From Polyangiaceae bacterium (GTDB lineage Bacteria; Myxococcota_A; Polyangia; Polyangiales; Polyangiaceae): a DNA stretch of 64,000 nucleotides. The stretch covers positions 992,001-1,056,000 of the forward strand of contig JADJXL010000028.1 of the NCBI GenBank assembly GCA_016715885.1. The letters are read 5' to 3'. Below, one piece after another: positions 17,082 to 25,800 of the stretch (position 1 is the first letter of the stretch; each line of letters opens with the position of its first letter). Under the pieces are notes generated by a model. The model was not told where the DNA came from. It searched no databases and was given only the letters and a program-made list of their open reading frames with translations. Both the position numbers and the translations under genes were made by a program.

Positions 17082-17983
17082 AGCTCACCGAAGCCGACGA
17101 AATGGCTCTTCGCAAGTCCGTGCGCCTCGATCACTACGCTGAAATCCTTGCGCATGTCGTGCATTTCGGTGCCGAAGGCGACGTCGTCGAGCGATTCGGC
17201 ATGTCGCTCGAAGAGTGGCGAGCCGTGGATCGTGCCTGGACAAACGAGCTCGCGCGCGGTGCAAAGCTGCCAGAACGCGAGCGCGCGCTGGCTTTTTCTG
17301 CGACATTTCAAGCTCGCCGGCGGCGCCTTGCGCACGAAAAGCCACCTCTTTCGTCGATCGGCGAAAAGCTCACGCATTTCCCGGACAAACGGGCAAACCC
17401 GGTCTCGGCAGTCGCCGCAGCCCCCTCGGGCGTGCCTTCATTCATGCTTGCCGGGTCCGCGCCGAACGCCGTCGCAGGGTCACCTTGGTCCGCGTATGCA
17501 GCGCCATCGCACGCAACCCCTGCCAAAGCGCCCGCCGCACCGCTCCCCCAAACTTCGCCGCTGCCATTTGCCCAAGGTGTGGCCGCTGAAGTCGCTTTGC
17601 AGCGTGCGGTCGAGCATGCGCAGGCGACGCAAGGTGCACCGTCGGCGGCGCCAACGCTTGGTGAAACGCGGGCAATCGATGACGAAATCAGCGTCATTGC
17701 ACGCCAGATTTTGCCGTTCGAGGGCTCGGGGACGCGCTCGGAAACAGCTCCCGCGCGCGAGCCTGAACTGACACTCGAACAGCACGCGTCGCTCCACGTC
17801 GAGCTCGAGATGCACCCCGAGGCGACGGCGGACATTTTGCGTCGTTATGGGCTGACGGCATCGCAACACGCGCGGCTGGATATGGGCTGGGAAGCGCAAA
17901 TGGCGCTGAATCCGAAGCTGGCCGCCTCATGGCAACAGGCGATGGCGGATTACCGGGCGTGGATCGCCAGCCATTCACAATAG
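17078..17983 (+). CDS. Two-domain paralogue of the preceding small helical protein
   Basis: The ATG at 17078 overlaps the previous stop by 4 bp, continuing the coupled chain from vgrG. The 301-residue product has an N-terminal domain like copy 1 (DHYAEILAHVVHFGAEG, VERFGMSLEEW, DRAWTNELARG). A Pro/Ala-rich linker of about 120 residues follows. The C-terminal domain (about 230-300) looks like a diverged third copy (ADILRRYGLTASQHARLDMGW). The shared pattern is a helix, an FG-containing turn, the element RFGxSxExW, and a final helix starting DxAW. No known family is recognised. This is the last gene of the operon. A convergent gene begins 13 bp beyond the stop. Confidence 0.75.
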   Translation: MKLTEADEMALRKSVRLDHYAEILAHVVHFGAEGDVVERFGMSLEEWRAVDRAWTNELARGAKLPERERALAFSATFQARRRRLAHEKPPLSSIGEKLTHFPDKRANPVSAVAAAPSGVPSFMLAGSAPNAVAGSPWSAYAAPSHATPAKAPAAPLPQTSPLPFAQGVAAEVALQRAVEHAQATQGAPSAAPTLGETRAIDDEISVIARQILPFEGSGTRSETAPAREPELTLEQHASLHVELEMHPEATADILRRYGLTASQHARLDMGWEAQMALNPKLAASWQQAMADYRAWIASHSQ

Positions 17984-17995
17984 TTTGATGACAAA

Positions 17996-20032
17996 TCATT
18001 CCGGCGACCGCACTTCGAATAGTCCAACGTTCACGACATCGCGATCGTACGTCGACATGACATGGCTCGGTTTGGCGGGTAAATCGCGCTCTGCAATCGG
18101 CACCAGATGCAGGCCGTGCTCGACGGCCTCGCACGCCGGCCGCCCATCCGTGCTCGTGCAAATCGACGTGCGCGCATAACGAAGGCAAGGCTCCGAGCGT
18201 TTCAGCCGCCGCACTTCATCCGCGGAAGACACGGCGACGACAGCGAGTGGAGCGTTTTCCGGCGAATGGATCGCGTATTCAGGCAAAAGGACGATCCGAC
18301 GGTCTACGCGCGGCACATGAACGACTCGGCATCCATTGGGCAGCGACGCGAAAGCATGACGAAAAAAAGCATGCTCGAGCTGTTCGGTCGTGCGTTCGGC
18401 GATGGTGGAAAAGCTTGCTGCGAATGCAGCGATAGCTGCGGCTCCAAGCAAAAGCCATACATGACGCACGCGCGCGAACGACGTGGGAATCATCGACGCG
18501 AGCGCAATGACGATCGCGGCGCTCCATAGCCGATCGTAGCTGGCAATCCAGATTGGGCTTTGCCCGTATGCGTGGCGCGTAGCGATGAGCGCCAGAATGG
18601 ATGCAACAGCAGGAACGAGCGGGCCACGAGGTTTTGCCAGGACAAACGCGACGGCGAGCAGCAGCAAACCGATGCTCGCATGTTCGAGTAACCATAAGCC
18701 GACCGTGTTTCCCCCGGCGCGAGCATCCCAATGGTCGTGGATTCCGGCGGCCACCGATGCGATCACCTTGCCGCTGGTCACGACGAGCACGAGCACGACG
18801 AGGACGGCGAGCGCTGCGACACGTGCGCCACGACGAACCCACTCATTCCACGAGGCACGAAAGTTTGTCGGAGCCACATGCGTTGCCATGACAAACAGCG
18901 GTCCAAGCGCCACGGGACCCCACGCAATCGGATGAATACGCGCGGCTTGTGCGCAAACCAGTGCACCGACGGTCGCCAACACCAACGATTCGAGTCGCAG
19001 GTTCGTCCGTGAGCGCTTCGCTGCCGAAACGAAGAGCACATATGCGGTCAGCGTGAGCGTCATGATGGGCGCAAAATACGCTTCCGTTGCGCCAAACCTG
19101 ATGGCGACGGCGTCTACGGTCGTCAATGCGCCCGCGAACAGGGCTCGATGGGCGTCCAGTCCCAGCTTTCGCGCGAGAACGAATACGAGCGGTGCGGACA
19201 GTGCACTGAAGAATGCATTACCAACAAAAATGGCCGTATCAGGATACGTCGTGAAAATTGTTTTGATGAACGAAAATATCTCGGCGTACCCCGGACCATA
19301 GCCAAAAAGCCGCGCCGGATCGACGCTAGCGGCGAGAATCCATTGCGGTCCTTGACCATTGACGTGATGCGGGCCAAAAGGACCAAGTGACAATCGTAAA
19401 AGAAGCGCCACGACAAATAGTATGGTCAATACGATAACGTCGCGTCGCCCTGCCATTGTATTCATTGCCTTTCGCGCCGCTCGTGCCGCCATCCATACGA
19501 GCAGGAAAGCCAGTCCTGCCCAAGCGGTGCTCGACCAAAAATTCCCAATGGAAACGGATTCTTGGATCGGATCGAGGCGGCGACGCAAGACTGGGATGCG
19601 GGGAGCCTGAGATTGCAAAACCTCGTTTTCGTGTGCGGCAAGCCAAGTACATAACGTTTCGAATGCTTCCTGCTGAGGGGCGGGAATTTTCCGAAAATCA
19701 TCGATTTCGAGAATGGGAGAAACCCCGAGGCGCCCAATGCGACGAAATGCTTGTCCTGCCGGATGAGAGACATCGACGTCGAGTGAGCCCGAGCCTTGCA
19801 TGTCGAGCTTCAGGAGAACATGCGCGGGAAAACATTGCACCGCTCGAACGGATGCAGGATGCGCCGCATCGGCACGCGCGACCCAGGCGAGGGTATCGTC
19901 GGAACAATTGCTTTGCTGCTGCGCGCGGGCTTCGGGGAGGGCACAAATAAATGCGCTCAGCAGAAACACAAGGAATACCGGCACAAATCGTGCTATGCTC
20001 ATGATAAGGTTGCCCATTCGAAACTCGCGCAT
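17996..20032 (-). CDS. Polytopic membrane protein, possible GT-C-type glycosyltransferase
   Basis: About 678 residues from the ATG at 20032 (later ATGs at 20017 and 20002 are also plausible; no strong ribosome-binding site decides). An N-terminal signal segment (RFVPVFLVFLLSAFICA) is followed by about 130 residues outside the membrane with paired cysteines, then by ten or more hydrophobic helices, then by a soluble C-terminal domain. The order resembles GT-C enzymes that move lipid-linked sugars, and the motif GPFGPHHVNGQGP sits in a first large loop where such enzymes keep catalytic residues. I do not see the canonical DxD or EED pattern clearly, so the assignment is only suggestive. It is transcribed divergently from the lyase-like lipoprotein gene. 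Confidence 0.6.
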   Translation of the reverse strand: MREFRMGNLIMSIARFVPVFLVFLLSAFICALPEARAQQQSNCSDDTLAWVARADAAHPASVRAVQCFPAHVLLKLDMQGSGSLDVDVSHPAGQAFRRIGRLGVSPILEIDDFRKIPAPQQEAFETLCTWLAAHENEVLQSQAPRIPVLRRRLDPIQESVSIGNFWSSTAWAGLAFLLVWMAARAARKAMNTMAGRRDVIVLTILFVVALLLRLSLGPFGPHHVNGQGPQWILAASVDPARLFGYGPGYAEIFSFIKTIFTTYPDTAIFVGNAFFSALSAPLVFVLARKLGLDAHRALFAGALTTVDAVAIRFGATEAYFAPIMTLTLTAYVLFVSAAKRSRTNLRLESLVLATVGALVCAQAARIHPIAWGPVALGPLFVMATHVAPTNFRASWNEWVRRGARVAALAVLVVLVLVVTSGKVIASVAAGIHDHWDARAGGNTVGLWLLEHASIGLLLLAVAFVLAKPRGPLVPAVASILALIATRHAYGQSPIWIASYDRLWSAAIVIALASMIPTSFARVRHVWLLLGAAAIAAFAASFSTIAERTTEQLEHAFFRHAFASLPNGCRVVHVPRVDRRIVLLPEYAIHSPENAPLAVVAVSSADEVRRLKRSEPCLRYARTSICTSTDGRPACEAVEHGLHLVPIAERDLPAKPSHVMSTYDRDVVNVGLFEVRSPE

Positions 20033-20239
20033 CGTGCGCAAAGGAGGCTCGGCGCCGACACCCGGACGATCTCACGGTTGCCGTCGTCTGCCAAGTGCCA
20101 AGCATGTAGAACAATTTTCGCGCGGCGACCATCTTGTGAGCTCGGTCTGTCGGCACTGCAGAGCGTTGCACGTTGCGAGCGCTCCGCCATTGCCGAAACG
20201 TGGCGAGACCGCGATTGACGACGCGGCATCCAAGATGCC

Positions 20240-22096
20240 ATGTTCCAACGCTTTCCGTCACGGCAGCGCTCATGTGCGCATCGTGGCGTCTTGACCTCGT
20301 CGCTCATCGGTGTCTCCGTTGTCGCTTGTACTCCCTTTGCCCCGCCGCATCCCTTTCATGCGCCCGGAACGCCGCAGGGGCGCATTGCGGTTACGCTCGT
20401 TCCCGCCCCAGGCGTGCATTCTCCCGGTCCGCATCTCGTCACCCTTGGCATTCCGTTTTCCCGCGGATCGTTGACGAAATCGGATTTGGCGACGGTGCGT
20501 GTGCTCGACGAGGACATCGAAATTGCCGCCCATGTGAACGAGCTCGCGTCGTACCGCAGCATCGTGAAAACCCAGAATGATGGCAATTGGGTGCGTGTCG
20601 CACGTATTCAAATCGAGCACACGTTTCGTGATGATCCTCCGAAGCCGGAATCAATCATCGTCGAGTGGGGCCATTCGCAACGAATGCGAGACGTTTCCAT
20701 GCTCGTCGATCCACGAAGGGGTTGGCACCCTGTCGCGGAGGGGAGTTTTGCCATTGAGGACCTCGTTTCGGAGCCCGCCGTATACGCAGTTTTGCCGAAA
20801 GATGTGCTTTCTCGAGGTGCTCTCCGCACCCGCTACGTACCCCTCGACAATCGCGTGACGGACGAGATGGATCCGCCTGCAAGCTTTTATGGGCGCCATC
20901 TACACGAGCCGCTCGTTTACGATATTGCCCAAAAAAACTATTTTTATGGCCTGCTCAACGAACCACAAGGGAAAAACCCGTATCGAACCAACGCCAATGG
21001 AGAAAACAACGGCGAGGCATGGCTCTTCGATCGAGCATCCGCGATGTACGTGCTCTACCTTCGAAGCGGCTCGGCGCGCGTTTTACGTGAAGCCGTACGG
21101 GCGTCGGTTTTTTACGAGCGGCTGCTCGTCCTCGAGCGGCAAAAAAGGGGGGATCCGTCCACGGATCCGCGGGACGTTGGTGCTTTCTTTTCATGGCGCA
21201 AGCCGCGCACCAATCCACACGACGCGGCCAAAGAGCCTGCTTGGGACCCCAAATACTCCTATGCCGAGTGCCTTGCCCTCACGCATTGGCTCACGGGAGA
21301 CGATCGAATCTTGGACAAACTTCCCTTCGTCGTCAAAGCCTTTTCACACGTTCCTTCGCAATTTTCGCCTAATCATTTCCCCAAACGAAAGAGCACCGGC
21401 GAACCCTTGCGCGAAGCTTGGACCGAGCGTCACGTCGCCTTCAAGTTGCTCGCCGCCGCGATTGCATTCGAAATCACGGGACGTGACGAATATCGCGACA
21501 TCGTCATGGGTATCGTCGAGAACGTCCTTTGGCATCAAAACCAGAGCCAACCGGGTGGCCTATTTGCTCGAGTTCCCGATATCGTGGATGGAGGTCTTTA
21601 CCATTTCGGCACGCAGCACGACCCGGACGAAGCGGGCGAGGAGCTCATTGCTTCGCCATGGATGTCCGCGCTGCTCGTCGATGCAATGGTGCGTGTTTAT
21701 GGCATGTGGGAAGATCCCCGCATCGCCCGCTTCCTTGCTCGAATGGGAGGAATGCTCGAGCGCGCTTCCAAGGTGCATACGCGCCCGGACGGGATGCGCG
21801 TGCGCTATCCTGATTACCTGATTCGCCCCAATGGTTCGACACACACCGATCATGATGGGATTGCGCATTCCGCAGACGTGATGGGTGCCCTCGCGTGGGC
21901 CGATTATTTTGCGCGTCTCGTGGGTGAGCCCAAGTCTGCTTTCCGCGAGGCCATCATCGAATCACCGGGGCTCTACGAGGCGTTCACTTCGGAGCTCTTC
22001 GCGAGCTCGACGGATTGGGCGCTGAGCCCTGCACGACGATATGCGTGGATGTTTCGCACGTCGGCCGCGTACTCGTTTGCGCTTGGCACACGTTGA
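20240..22096 (+). CDS. Lipoprotein resembling PcRGLX/YetA-type polysaccharide lyases
   Basis: A 618-residue protein with a lipoprotein signal (SSLIGVSVVAC, cysteine near residue 30). After the lipobox comes a beta-barrel-like segment with the pattern of the N-terminal domain of PcRGLX/YetA proteins: HLVTLGIPFSRGSL, VRVLDEDIEIAAHVNELA. The rest is helical and has the look of an alpha/alpha toroid: WTERHVAFKLLAAAIAFEITG, ASPWMSALLVDAMVRVY, and aromatic-rich loops such as GGLYHFGTQHDPDEAGEE. Such proteins act on pectin-like or other acidic polysaccharides. The catalytic residues cannot be pinned down by eye. The genomic partner is a divergent membrane protein 207 bp away. A general carbohydrate-active role is more secure than the exact family. 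Confidence 0.65.
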   Translation: MFQRFPSRQRSCAHRGVLTSSLIGVSVVACTPFAPPHPFHAPGTPQGRIAVTLVPAPGVHSPGPHLVTLGIPFSRGSLTKSDLATVRVLDEDIEIAAHVNELASYRSIVKTQNDGNWVRVARIQIEHTFRDDPPKPESIIVEWGHSQRMRDVSMLVDPRRGWHPVAEGSFAIEDLVSEPAVYAVLPKDVLSRGALRTRYVPLDNRVTDEMDPPASFYGRHLHEPLVYDIAQKNYFYGLLNEPQGKNPYRTNANGENNGEAWLFDRASAMYVLYLRSGSARVLREAVRASVFYERLLVLERQKRGDPSTDPRDVGAFFSWRKPRTNPHDAAKEPAWDPKYSYAECLALTHWLTGDDRILDKLPFVVKAFSHVPSQFSPNHFPKRKSTGEPLREAWTERHVAFKLLAAAIAFEITGRDEYRDIVMGIVENVLWHQNQSQPGGLFARVPDIVDGGLYHFGTQHDPDEAGEELIASPWMSALLVDAMVRVYGMWEDPRIARFLARMGGMLERASKVHTRPDGMRVRYPDYLIRPNGSTHTDHDGIAHSADVMGALAWADYFARLVGEPKSAFREAIIESPGLYEAFTSELFASSTDWALSPARRYAWMFRTSAAYSFALGTR

Positions 22097-22111
22097 TGCG
22101 CCAGCGCGCGC

Positions 22112-22627
22112 TCACTGCCACCACGAGCACGAGCCATTCACGCAGCCACACGAAACGCCCTGCGGCGCCGTGCAATCGCACGTCGATATGCCGTCGTTCA
22201 TCACGCCATGACACAATTCGCCGCCGCAACCTCCCGCTTTGCAATCGGCATCCGTCGAGCACGCGTCGTTCGAATTGCGAATGCACTGCCCCGACACGGG
22301 AGTTCGATTCGATGCCGCATTTTGGGCAGCCGCGATGCAATCTTCCAGCGCCTGGCTGGGGCGCCATCCGCACTGGTTGTTCGCATCGCGTTCGCAGGTG
22401 CCATGCTGCTTGAAGCAAGCATATTCCTCACGCCATTCGCACGTCGTAATGACCTCGTTCCCAGGTTCGACGCAAAATGTACCGCTGCAACCGCTGGTGA
22501 CGCAGTCGTCACTACCGCCACCGACACTATCGCCGCCGCATCCATTGGCCTCGGCGCCGGTCAAAAGCGGGACCGCAAGCAATGAAACGATCAAGACGAT
22601 GCGATGACGCCAATTGAATGCATTCAT
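22112..22627 (-). CDS. Secreted eight-cysteine-cluster protein
   Basis: A 171-residue secreted protein with a signal peptide (IVLIVSLLAVPLL). It has two cysteine-dense modules. The first (about residues 42-97, SGCSGTFCVEPG then CEWREEYACFKQHGTC and CGWRPS) matches the eight-cysteine-cluster pattern common in Myxococcota. A second, shorter module (CKAGGCGGELCHG, CDCTAPQGVSCGCVNGSC) follows. It is probably disulfide-stabilised and surface exposed. The biological role of the family is unknown to me. It converges on the lyase-like gene with a 15-bp gap. Confidence 0.8.
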   Translation of the reverse strand: MNAFNWRHRIVLIVSLLAVPLLTGAEANGCGGDSVGGGSDDCVTSGCSGTFCVEPGNEVITTCEWREEYACFKQHGTCERDANNQCGWRPSQALEDCIAAAQNAASNRTPVSGQCIRNSNDACSTDADCKAGGCGGELCHGVMNDGISTCDCTAPQGVSCGCVNGSCSWWQ

Positions 22628-22854
22628 GGTTTCCTCCGCGAACGTATGTCAGCCAGTGGAGCTACTCGCGCGACCAAGCATCCAGTGTGCCAGTGCATCG
22701 CATGGGGACGAATTGACGGAAACCGCGGAATCCGGCCTATTCCAAGGCCACCGAACGTGGCACATGCGTCAAGTCGGGACAGTTGTGCCCGGAGCAGACG
22801 TTTCGTGTGGGTAAACAGAGGAGGCACATAGCGTCCCGAACCGATCGACGTCTT

Positions 22855-25800
22855 TTACAACGCTTCTCCTCGCAAAAGGGATAGCAGCACGCGGCGTTCG
22901 GTCGCGTCCGTGACCACTTCGAGCACGCGGTTGATTTCACGCACGGCCGCAACCACGAGCAATAGCCGCGCGCGCGGATCTTTGCTCACGCGCGCCGCAA
23001 GCGAACGTATTGCATGATGCGATCGATTGATGACGAGCTGCCCGGATGCCTCATCGAATACCATGGGCCGCCCTTTTCGCACGTACCGGACACCCGTCAC
23101 GACATTCGTATTCGTCAATCCAAGCTTTTCAATGGCCAATTGGAGTGAAGGACCAAGCTCTTTCGTCCACGGCTCCATGGGCGCGGGACGATCGAAAAAC
23201 ACGACGACTCGCTTCACGAGGTTCTGCAACCACGATGTCGCGGGCTCCTTATCGTCCGCCTCCTCGACCGCAGGCTTCGTCTTATCATCCGGAGCAATCA
23301 CGACAGGCGGCTCGACCGATGGCGACGCCGCCGTTTCGAACGCTGCAATATCGACGAACGCTTTGACCGGTTCGGGCGATTTTGACAACGCCGCGAATTC
23401 GCGCACGGCGCTCGTACGTGCACGAAGCACATCCTCCAAGACTTGTCCTTCGGCCCGCAAAATGAATGCGGGCATTCCTTTCGGAAAATGGCCCTCGATA
23501 TGCCCTTCCCCACGGGCAAACCATATTTCCTTTTTTGATTTCAATGTTTCGATGATTTCGGCTGCGTCGATACGTCTTCCATCTGCGGCCAGCGCTTCGA
23601 GTTTGCCCACGTCCGCACCGAGAAGCCGCAACAACCACCGGTAAGCTTCGACAGCGCGCGGATCCGAATCATCGCGTGCAGCCGCTTCGAGCACGAGCGC
23701 GGTGGTTTCGCGAAGGAGCCAAGCACTCGTGGCCGCATGGATTTCGGCGGTTTTTTTGGCAGCGCCCGTATTCGCAATATACAATCGACCACACACGGGA
23801 ATTGGGATCGAAAGATCGAGGCCGTCGGCACCGGATGCCCCGAAGGAGCGGGGCATGGGGAATCGATTGGAGCTGTCTCGAACGTCGACTGATCCCGCGG
23901 AAAGCCAAGACTGCGGCAGCCACAAAGCACCCATCATGACGACGGCATCGTCCAAAAGCGTCGTCTGCACCTTTCTACAAGCCAATACGGTATTCGGATT
24001 GACAAACCATTTCGAGAACACCTCGTCGGCTTGTGCCCGAATGGCTTTACGCAATCGATCTTTCGGCCCGTTGCCTTTGATGCCATCGAACGTCTTGTTT
24101 TCGGGGATGGTGTCGTCATTGATGATCGCAAGCAGCGGCCAGCCCGCGGAATCAGGCAACCTGCATAGCGGACGGCGATTTTTATGCACCCAAATGCCGC
24201 GCTTCTCAACGTGCTCGGGCGCCAACATACCAATGGTACCATTGGCGTCGTCCCCCGCATACGGCACGGTGTCCAAGCATTCGAGTCGTTGCGTCGTGCT
24301 CAGCCCAATGAACGAAAGCGGCGCGGCGCTTCTGCGCTGCTGCGCTGCGAGCTCGCGACGAAGCCTTTCCGTCACGTCATCGAGCGGCACGTGATTCGAA
24401 AGCGCACTCGCTTCGTCCGATGTGAGGCACAGAGGTGGCTGCGGGCGACGTTCCAGCGGATACGGGGGCGAAAGCGTCACATAGGGATACGGCGACACGG
24501 CGTCGTCCAGAAGGGTCGAAACGCTGTGGTAACCTCCGAGGATATCCGGAAAAACCACCATTTGCTGCCGTTTTTTGCTCAGGTTTTTCCCTTTGCGAGC
24601 GTAGGTGACGACGACGGCGCGCAAGCCTACGCGCACGAAACGCGGCAATTCGTCAAGACGTTCGGAAAGGGATTCAATGAGTTTGACCGCAGCCTTGGCC
24701 AAAGTCGAAGCAAGCGTTTTTTTGTCGTGCGCATCGAGCTCGACGTCTTCGACACGAATGACGGCGCGAAATGCAATGGGAGCACTGACCTCCAGCCGCT
24801 CGGTCGTTCCGTGGAGCGTTTCGACGTACACGGTCGTATTGGCGCCATCGATGAGCTCGATTTCACCTTCGTAATGGTATCCAAGCGACGACATTTGGGC
24901 GCGGAGCGCAGGATGTTCAGGCGACCCCGAAAGATTCGGCCCGCTCTGCGTCGATCCCGGTTTGCGCCGGCTTTGCAAGGCAAACACCGCGCTCGACACG
25001 TCGACCATTTCGTGTCCCATGAACGCGAGGATTTCCCGCGCCAAACTCCCTTCCGTCGTCTGAGGCAAATAAACGATGGGCGCATCGAGCTCACTTCTGC
25101 CGCGCGCAGCCCATTCCCAAAATTCATAACGTGCGGTTGCATAATAGAGTTTGTTTCCGCCGGGAACGAGCTCGCCATAGCTGCGATAATCCCCTTGCAC
25201 CGTGGGCCACTTGAAGCTCGCTGCACGTAGCGCAAAGTCTGCTGCGAGAATGTCCGAGCGTGAGGGATTGGCGACCGAGCATGCGTAGAGCGCGCGCACG
25301 AGCGAAAGGCTGCGGCGATCCTGGAAAAAAGCTCCCGGCTCCTGATTGTCTGCACGCGCGACGAGATCCGCCGCGAGCGCACATGCCGCGGGATACACGA
25401 GCGATTCGACGTGCGATATGCCTGCGGGTGACACGTCGGAATACCCCACGACATGCTCGTCCGACGCGAGGTGCACACGCGCGACCACCGGCACGGGCAA
25501 ACCAATGAGCGGCCGCGAGCTGACCAAACGTTCCTCGTAAAGGATTTCGGCGGAAGCCAGAGGTAATTCGACCCCCTTGCGCGGAAGGGCCGCCACGATG
25601 GAAGCCACGCGTCCGCCCGACTCCTTCGGTTGCTCCTGCCAAACCTTTGCGGGCATGTCCGGATCCGCAAGTGTTCCCGGTGCGGCCGGATGTACCTTGG
25701 GTTTTTGATAAAAGGCGCGCTTTTGCAATTCGCTCTGCGCCAACTTGGAACGATGTCCGAGCTCTTCGGTGGCAAGCCTGAGGCGAGCGCCTGCCCAGCG

